Below are positions 16,127-20,725 of a stretch of DNA of 20,725 nucleotides, one piece after another. How positions within the stretch are numbered: the first letter of the stretch is position 1; each line of letters begins with the position of its first letter. Made by a program: the position numbers and the translations under genes. Source of the DNA: Tyzzerella sp. UBA1042 (lineage in GTDB: Bacteria; Bacillota; Clostridia; Lachnospirales; Anaerotignaceae); the NCBI GenBank assembly GCA_002316675.1, contig DCDZ01000039.1:875-21599 (forward strand). Direction: 5' to 3'. The notes beneath the pieces were generated by a model, which saw only the letters and a program-made list of their open reading frames with translations, made no database searches and was not told where the DNA came from.

Positions 16127-16857
16127 ATGTTGAAAATAGCTATATGTGACGATGATAATTATATATGTGTATAGAAATTGAACAAATGATTCTTGATTAT
16201 AGTATACAATGTAACACAAAAATTGATATTGAAGTTTTTTATGATGGAAAAGAATTACTTAACTACATTGAAAATAAGCATTATTTTGATTTAATTTTTC
16301 TTGATATAGAGCTAAAAAGTACAACCGGTATTGAGGTTGGAACTAACATTAGAAATAAACTGGATGACTATATTAGTAAAATTGTATTCATATCATCAAA
16401 ATCAGGATATGAAAGACAGCTATTCGATGTTCAGCCATTCAATTTTATGGACAAACCCATTGACAAAGATAAGCTAGTAAAATGTATTCATTTAGCATTG
16501 AAACTGTTAGACAAAGAAAAAAAAATTTTTAAGTATAAAGTTGGGCATGAATTTAAACAAATCGCAATTCAAGATATTTTATATTTTGAAAGCAAGCTTA
16601 GAAAGGTAAAAATCACTACTTTAAATGGAACAGACGAATTTTACGGAACCTTAGAAAATATAAAAACGCAGCTCCCAAATAGCTTTGTGACTACCCATGT
16701 TTCATATGTCGTAAACTATAATTATATTGAAAAAATTTCGGCTGAAACCATCCTAATGATCAATGGAGTAACCATTCCTATTAGCAAAAGAAACTTAAAA
16801 GATATACATCAGTTGCAAATCCAATTTATAAAGGAGCTTAGAGATGTCAATTTATGA
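16127..16857 (+). pseudogene. agrA: agrA-like LytTR response regulator gene with a frameshift near codon 14
   Basis: The cytoplasmic response regulator of an agr-type quorum-sensing system. Translation should begin at ATG 16127-16129, six bases after AGGAGGAG, giving MLKIAICDDDNYIC, the expected start of the receiver with its acidic pocket. In this frame TAG stops it at 16172-16174. The rest continues one frame back from about 16165: IEIEQMILDY..., the phospho-acceptor Asp in LIFLDIEL, Lys in MDKPID, and a C-terminal LytTR DNA-binding domain (ILYFESKLRKVKI... to NRELRDVNL-like end). One extra base near TATATATGTGTATA would restore a full gene of about 243 residues. The ATG at 16165 would yield a regulator lacking the acidic pocket, with no ribosome binding site. 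Its 3' end overlaps the agrC start by 14 bases. Confidence 0.85.
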
Positions 16858-18123
16858 GATTATATTCATTTTAACAACTCCTATCTATGTAATATCAATT
16901 TATAAATTAAATAGATGTTTTTTGGGTGAACGACTCAGTAACAAAAAAATGAAATGCTCTCCTATTTTTTATATGCTGTATTTTTAGTTGTGCTTTATTT
17001 AACTACAAGAAAACCAATCGTATTTTTAATATATAATCTTTTATCCTTTTTCTTATTATCATTTCATTATGATTCAAATATGATAAGAAGAATCGTTCAT
17101 GCACTTTTTTTGTATTTATTTCTATTTATCATTGAAGCATTGCTATGGAGGATAACCGGTTATTTTAGAATAACGGCTTTTGAGAATAGTAAATTCAGCT
17201 CTATTATAGGTATCGTTTTAATGCGATTGGTTATGTTAATCCTCACCTACCTGATACATAAATTCAAAAAATCGAAAATTAAAAATTATCCAGTTCCATC
17301 CTTCTATTATGTCGCGCAGATTCTTATTTTGTTCGGTACATTATATTTTTTTCTCATGTCATTTGAAAAAGAGCATATTTCAATCACGCAAGTGATACTT
17401 AGTAGCGTTATCGTATTACTAATAGATGGAATGATTATATTTGTTGATGAGAAAATTTACGACGCTATGATTTTAAGTAATGAAAGGAATTTATTGAAGC
17501 AACAAAATATTGCATATGAAAATCAAGCCGAAATTATAAACCGGTCCTTGTCCACAATCAAATCTTTGAAGCATGATATAAAGAATCATATATTAGCATT
17601 ACAATCAATCTATAGAAATCAGCAATATGAGGATTTTGAAGCATATACAAATAAAATATTGTCCGAAATTAATGGTGATCAGAATTTTACATATTCCGAA
17701 AACTTTATTGTAGATAGTATTATAAATTTTAAATTAAGAGCATTGAACAAGCAGGAGGTTGACATTAAACTGGATATCAGGATACCCCAACATCTTAATA
17801 TATTAGCTTTCGATCTAACTGTTATACTTGGGAACTTACTGGATAATGCAATAACAGCCATTAAGCAAACAAAAGACAATAAAATATTACGTTTATATAT
17901 GCATTGCACCAAAGGAAGCATGGTTATTTTGCTTGATAATTCATTTAACGGGAAGCTTAATATAAAAGATGGTATTCCCCAAACAACAAAGTCCTCTAAT
18001 ATAGAGCATGGAATAGGTATTCAAAATATCCTCCAAACAATATCAAATTATAATGGTGAAATACAAATGAATCATACGGGGGATATGTTTTCCGTTGTTG
18101 TTTTGATTCCAGATATAAATTAA
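16844..18123 (+). pseudogene. agrC: agrC-like sensor histidine kinase gene with a frameshift at an A7 tract
   Basis: The membrane receptor kinase for the cyclic peptide. AAGGAG (16831-16836) precedes ATG 16844-16846, which opens MSIYEIIFILTTPIYVISIYK, a first membrane helix. This frame stops at 16985-16987. The homologous continuation is one frame back, and the switch falls at a run of seven A (16943-16949); eight A would join ...LSNKK to NEMLSYFLYAVF. The long part holds several membrane helices (to about 18% more than half the protein), a linker coiled region, the phospho-acceptor His in SLKHDIKNHILALQ, the N box LGNLLDNAITAI and the G box HGIGIQN, as in AgrC. The repaired product would be about 426 residues, the normal AgrC size. 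As written, only a truncated kinase from 16954, missing the first helix, could be made. Confidence 0.87.
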
Positions 18124-18128
18124 AAACA

Positions 18129-18192
18129 ACCAATTATTACATAAAAACATACCAATTATTACAACTGCCCGCACAGATGGACAAAATATGAT
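18129..18192 (+). promoter_or_regulatory. Activated promoter of agrDB: 13-bp direct repeat at 22-bp period, weak -35, TATGAT -10
   Basis: ACCAATTATTACA occurs twice without mismatch, at 18129-18141 and 18151-18163, with starts 22 bases apart (two helical turns). Directly after it, the -35 position (18164-18169, ACTGCC) is a poor match, while TATGAT (18187-18192) is a good -10 at 17-base spacing. Paired direct repeats abutting a weak -35 are the usual site of LytTR activators such as AgrA and ComE. The first nine bases fit the published AgrA-type pattern only partly, so binding by this locus's own regulator is an inference from geometry and position. Confidence 0.7.
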
Positions 18193-18245
18193 ACCATACG
18201 GATATCAAAAAATTATGTTTCAAGTATAAGAAAGGAGGAAGTGAA

Positions 18246-18404
18246 ATGAGGAACGGTGCTTATAAAAACTTTATGTATTCTTTAGGAGGGGTGGTTGCTT
18301 CCCTAGCTTTGATGATCACAACTCTAAATGTAAACACTACGTGCTTGTATATGGCACATCAGCCAAAGCTACCGGACTCAGCTAAGAAACTGCGCAAATT
18401 CTAA
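18246..18404 (+). CDS. agrD: AgrD-like cyclic lactone autoinducer peptide precursor
   Basis: A 52-residue precursor of a secreted cyclic peptide signal. It has the three AgrD parts: an amphipathic/hydrophobic leader (about 8-28) that holds it at the membrane, a core around NTTCLYMA with the single Cys33, and a charged tail with the family pattern QPKLPDSAKKLRKF removed by AgrB. By alignment with other AgrD peptides, where the tail starts one or two residues before (x)KxPD, the thiolactone ring is probably CLYMA (33-37), with a short exocyclic tail ending TT. A strong AAAGGAGG lies upstream of the ATG. Its TAA shares one base with the agrB start (TAATG), so the two are coupled. This small gene is easily missed. 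Exact leader cleavage cannot be read from sequence. Confidence 0.9.
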   Translation: MRNGAYKNFMYSLGGVVASLALMITTLNVNTTCLYMAHQPKLPDSAKKLRKF

Positions 18405-18988
18405 TGTTTACGAAGCAAATGGAAAATCTTGCAGATGTACTGATTAAAAGCGAGATATCTCAAGGACAAGACAAAGATGTAATTGTATATGGCCTCTCCG
18501 CTGGAATGGAGTTAGCTTTGAATATTCTCACGACAGTCATTTTAGGTGTTATGTTTGGATTGGTGTTAGAAAGCCTTATATTTCTTGGGTCTTTCGCTTT
18601 TATTCGTACATATGCAGGTGGGTATCACTGCAAGAAGGCAATAAATTGCTATTTGATGTCAAATGGATTTATCATATTGGTGTTAAGTGTCATAAAGTTT
18701 ACACCCGAAGGGTATATGTTTTATTTAGGTGTTGCTATGTTACTTATAGCTATACCGGTTCTTCTGAAACTTGCCCCTGTGGAAACACCTAGTAAACCAC
18801 TTGATGAAGGTGAACAAAAATACTATTACAAAAAAACTGTTGTTCATTTAGGCATTGAAAGTGCTGTAATAATTATTTTGTTTTTACTGAAACAAAATAG
18901 GTTTTCTTTTTTAGGTTGCATAGGAATTGCATTGTCCGCGGGTTTAGCCTTTGCTCAACAACAGCAGAAAAAGCATGAAAATGTTTGA
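18404..18988 (+). CDS. agrB: AgrB-like membrane protease, accessory gene regulator B
   Basis: A 194-residue integral membrane cysteine protease that cuts the AgrD tail and forms the thiolactone. The catalytic pair His75 and Cys82 is present in TYAGGYHCKKAINC with the correct spacing, and Arg68 precedes it. Hydrophobic helices cover about 37-65, 84-103, 105-120 and 147-180. The N-terminus (MFTKQMENLADVLIKSEISQG) is the usual amphipathic segment. Length matches the family. It starts at the ATG overlapping the agrD stop. In Staphylococcus the order is B-D-C-A; here D precedes B and both follow the sensor genes. A decayed second copy lies just downstream. The reading frame is intact, unlike its neighbours agrA and agrC. 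Confidence 0.94.
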   Translation: MFTKQMENLADVLIKSEISQGQDKDVIVYGLSAGMELALNILTTVILGVMFGLVLESLIFLGSFAFIRTYAGGYHCKKAINCYLMSNGFIILVLSVIKFTPEGYMFYLGVAMLLIAIPVLLKLAPVETPSKPLDEGEQKYYYKKTVVHLGIESAVIIILFLLKQNRFSFLGCIGIALSAGLAFAQQQQKKHENV

Positions 18989-19020
18989 TAATCCATAATT
19001 TGTTGGTTTTGGTGTAAATA

Positions 19021-19330
19021 GGAAATGGAGTTTTTAAAAACATTTTATGCTTTTTAGGAGAGGTGGTTCTATACTTGCTGTGGTAAAATGTTTACGAAAC
19101 AGATAGGAAAATTTTCAGATGTATGGATTAAAAATGGGATGGCTAAAGAGCAAGACAAAGATGCAATTGTTTATGGACTTTACGCTGGAGTATTTCCAAT
19201 GGAGTAGAGTTAGCTTTTAATATCATCATAACAGTCATTTGGAAAGATTATTAGAATTTTATTTTTTAGTGAGTATATAATGGTTATGTTAAGTACTTAG
19301 GAATTGAGATGTCAACTAGTTGTCTATAAA
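19021..19330 (+). pseudogene. Decayed second agrD-agrB cassette
   Basis: A degraded tandem copy of agrD-agrB. At 19021-19075 the sequence follows the 5' end of agrD (GGAAATGGAG..., TTTAGGAG..GGTGGTT) but stops after ten codons. A deletion then joins it directly to an agrB start at 19088-19090. That frame reads MFTKQIGKFSDVWIKN... QDKDAIVYGLYAG, clearly like AgrB 1-34, and ends at TAG 19205-19207. Similarity to agrB DNA continues past the stop to about 19242 (GTTAGCTTT.AATAT..., ACAGTCATTT). A short stretch near 19285-19310 may match the agrB 3' half. The peptide core and the His/Cys dyad are gone. A perfect TATAAT at 19276-19281 may now serve the downstream gene. Confidence 0.82.
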
Positions 19331-19380
19331 AAACAAATTATAGGAGGGATTTTTATGTTTAAAATGAAAAAACTTTATCT

Positions 19381-20079
19381 ATGGTACTAGCAGTGGGTAT
19401 TATGGCTAATATGGGGACAACAGCATTTGCATATAGTAATTCTGACGAAATCACAAATGATGGCGTGGAAGATTATGACGTATCTAAAATCGTTGCCGAT
19501 GATCCTGCTACCTTATTGTTATTAAATACTGAGTTAGAAGAATATCTAAAGGAATTACAACCTTATTTAGAAGCCGAAAATTTACGTATGAATATTAACG
19601 ATACTGAAACTCATAGTTATGTTACGTCTAATGGTAATACGTATACAGTAGAAGTTGAGACTTATCTATCTGATAAGTCTGGGAATCAGTTGCCTACTCT
19701 TAAAAGTACAAATACAAAATATACTGTTTCTGAGGGAGATATATTAACAACAACATATACTTTTCATTTTTCTGCACCTTTGGATGGTAAAATTGTTACT
19801 AAGACAACATATAGTATTGACAGAATCAATAATGGTTGGGTTGTAGATATGACTGGTACAAAAGCAACTATATCAGTAACACCACCTCAACTTTATGGTG
19901 TAGATTCTAAAGATTTCGATTTTACATTAGATTCTGGATATGATATTAAAGCAGAAGGCTATGTTACATTGAAAGCTTCTTCAAGTGGAAATATATATCT
20001 TAATTACTATCCTGTAACATGGGTGTATGGTGTTGGAACAGGTACTAATAAAATTTCGATAAATACTTATATGGATTGA
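19381..20079 (+). CDS. Predicted secreted protein of unknown function, apparent frameshift in the signal-peptide start
   Basis: I do not recognise a family. The readable frame gives 232 residues starting MVLAVGIMANMGTTAFA, the hydrophobic core and AxA-type cleavage site of a signal peptide but without the basic N-region. That region lies just upstream in another frame: TAGGAGGG (19341-19348), then ATG 19355 or 19364 (MFKMKK). This frame hits TAG at 19388-19390. One more A in the six-A run (19367-19372) would give MKKTLSMVLAVGIMANMG..., a textbook signal peptide. The mature part has an acidic N-terminal helix-like stretch (LLLLNTELEEYLKELQPYLEAE), then a Thr/Ser/Tyr-rich, probably beta-rich domain without cysteines. 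It lies directly behind the agr genes, so it may be an agr-controlled exoprotein; this is inferred from position. Confidence 0.65.
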   Translation: MVLAVGIMANMGTTAFAYSNSDEITNDGVEDYDVSKIVADDPATLLLLNTELEEYLKELQPYLEAENLRMNINDTETHSYVTSNGNTYTVEVETYLSDKSGNQLPTLKSTNTKYTVSEGDILTTTYTFHFSAPLDGKIVTKTTYSIDRINNGWVVDMTGTKATISVTPPQLYGVDSKDFDFTLDSGYDIKAEGYVTLKASSSGNIYLNYYPVTWVYGVGTGTNKISINTYMD

Positions 20080-20121
20080 TAAAATGTATAACATGATTAA
20101 TTTATGAAGGGCGTGTATTAC

Positions 20122-20223
20122 ATGATTTTATCATTATTGCCTACGTTATTGATATTATTCCAGTTAATTATACTTATAGGTATAATTACAATTGTAATTC
20201 TTCTGATTAAAAAACGCAGGTAA
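20122..20223 (+). CDS. Small single-helix membrane peptide, unknown function
   Basis: A 33-residue frame, almost entirely a hydrophobic helix (MILSLLPTLLILFQLIILIG...) ending in a basic KKRR tail, which suggests an inside C-terminus. GAAGGGCG lies about ten bases before the ATG at 20122; an in-frame ATG at 20104 would add six residues but has no ribosome binding site. It follows the secreted-protein gene by 42 bases and precedes a terminator-like hairpin, so it may be the last gene of that transcript. It could be a small membrane regulator, a toxin-like peptide or a holin-like peptide; nothing in the sequence decides. Confidence 0.5.
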   Translation: MILSLLPTLLILFQLIILIGIITIVILLIKKRR

Positions 20224-20312
20224 ATTTATTAAAAAAGTATATAAAAATGAAAATTGGTTTGGTATTTATGTAAAATAAGTATAGTAACTTATATTTATCT
20301 CAGAACGTCAAA

Positions 20313-20350
20313 GAGGCCCCATTTTGGATTTTAAAAAATGGAGTTCTTTT
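20313..20350 (+). terminator. Probable terminator after the agr island genes
   Basis: GAGGCCCCATTTT (20313-20325) pairs with AAAATGGAGTT (20335-20345) with one mismatch and two G-U pairs, followed by CTTTTATATTTT. Position and T-tract fit an intrinsic terminator for the genes to its left. Confidence 0.65.
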
Positions 20351-20479
20351 ATATTTTGAAAAAGATGATTGACTTTGTTGTTTCAATTAGAGTATTGATT
20401 TTTTCACTTGCCTTACCACTGTCTTATTACAAATGGATGGCTTTTCAACCTAAGTTTAGAAAAATTTTATTTTCTATTA

Positions 20480-20725
20480 GGGCTTGTTTGTAAAATAAAA
20501 GTTGCGCAAAAATAAATATAACTGTAAACTAGAACAATGAGACGATACGAATTAACCAATGAAGAATGGAACAGAATAAGGGACCTGCTACCACCTGAAA
20601 ACACAGGTAAAAGAGGTAGACCCAGAAAAAATAATCGTACCATGTTGAACGGTATGTTATGGATAGTCCGCAGCGGCTGCCAATGGAGAGAATTGCCTGA
20701 GCATTATGGTAAATGGCAAGGAGTA
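20480..20725 (+). mobile_element. IS5-family insertion sequence, left end, cut by the right window edge
   Basis: The element probably begins near 20480 with GGGCTTGTTTGTAAAAT, about 55 bases before a transposase start codon and preceded by TTA, which fits the terminal repeat and TNA target of the IS427-like group of IS5. The right end lies outside the window, so the boundary is approximate. Confidence 0.55.
20537..20725 (+). CDS. IS5-family transposase, N-terminal part (DUF4096/IS402-like domain)
   Basis: The first 63 codons of an IS5-family transposase, open to the window end. The sequence MRRYELTNEEWNRIRDLLPP, then GKRGRPRKNNRTMLNGMLWI and SGCQWRELPEHYGKWQ are the standard N-terminal domain of IS427/IS1031-type transposases. 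In that group the enzyme is often made from two frames by frameshifting; the break point and the DDE residues would be beyond the edge. No strong ribosome binding site precedes the ATG, as is common for transposases. Confidence 0.92.
   Translation, partial: MRRYELTNEEWNRIRDLLPPENTGKRGRPRKNNRTMLNGMLWIVRSGCQWRELPEHYGKWQGV

Noticed and set aside
16940..16954. Programmed -1 ribosomal frameshift at C AAA AAA in agrC
   Set aside because: The direction is right, but the heptamer is not the classical form in this frame, no stimulatory stem was found, and two neighbouring genes show the same kind of one-base break, so indel or read error is simpler.
20365..20493. 42-codon frame with a hydrophobic stretch before the IS5 element
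   Set aside because: It lies behind a terminator, has no convincing ribosome binding site and runs into the IS terminal repeat.
1..20725. tRNA, rRNA or CRISPR arrays
   Set aside because: No tRNA-like cloverleaf, rRNA stretch or regularly spaced repeat array was seen on either strand.

Overview
The window reads as a piece of a Gram-positive, anaerobic Firmicute chromosome, most likely class Clostridia. The support is a NhaC-family transporter under a lysine riboswitch, a short-form CstA beside a LytS/LytR-type two-component pair, an agr-type cyclic-peptide quorum-sensing locus, strong AGGAGG-type ribosome binding sites and TTG/GTG starts. I cannot name the genus from sequence alone.

Layout. 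(1) Positions 1-567 are the 3' end of an IS3-family insertion sequence, cut by the window edge. (2) Positions 603-15742 look like ordinary chromosome of moderate GC: a lysine-riboswitch-controlled transporter (minus), purine nucleoside phosphorylase deoD and an RlmI-like rRNA methyltransferase (plus), glutamyl-tRNA synthetase gltX (minus), carbon starvation/pyruvate transporter cstA with its probable LytR/LytS regulators (minus), an AI-2E-family permease (plus), then a minus-strand block with a small membrane protein, a beta-carbonic anhydrase, an SRAP-domain protein, a metallo-beta-lactamase-fold hydrolase and a cell-wall amidase. Intrinsic terminators and sigma-A-like promoters can be placed at several of these gene ends. 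(3) From about 15.8 kb to 20.48 kb the DNA becomes visibly more AT-rich and holds an agr quorum-sensing island in the unusual order agrA-agrC-agrD-agrB. A decayed second agrD-agrB copy, a predicted secreted protein of unknown function and a tiny membrane protein follow. (4) Positions 20480-20725 are the start of an IS5-family element, cut by the right edge.

How the genes work together. AgrD (52 aa) is a clear cyclic thiolactone precursor, probably ring CLYMA, and AgrB carries the His75/Cys82 protease dyad. A 13-bp perfect direct repeat with a 22-bp period sits just upstream of a weak -35 and a TATGAT -10 before agrD, the geometry expected for a dimeric LytTR activator. However, the response-regulator and sensor-kinase genes each carry an apparent one-base frameshift close to the 5' end, and the downstream secreted-protein gene carries a third. 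The peptide-producing half (agrD, agrB) is intact. As written, the locus would make signal without a full-length receiver. That could mean decay, phase variation at short repeats, or base-calling errors.

The other functional story is transporter assignment by context. The NhaC-family protein is preceded by a nearly complete lysine riboswitch and intrinsic terminator, so it is best read as a lysine transporter (LysW type) rather than a Na+/H+ antiporter. The CstA-LytSR cluster resembles pyruvate-sensing BtsSR/BtsT-type modules.
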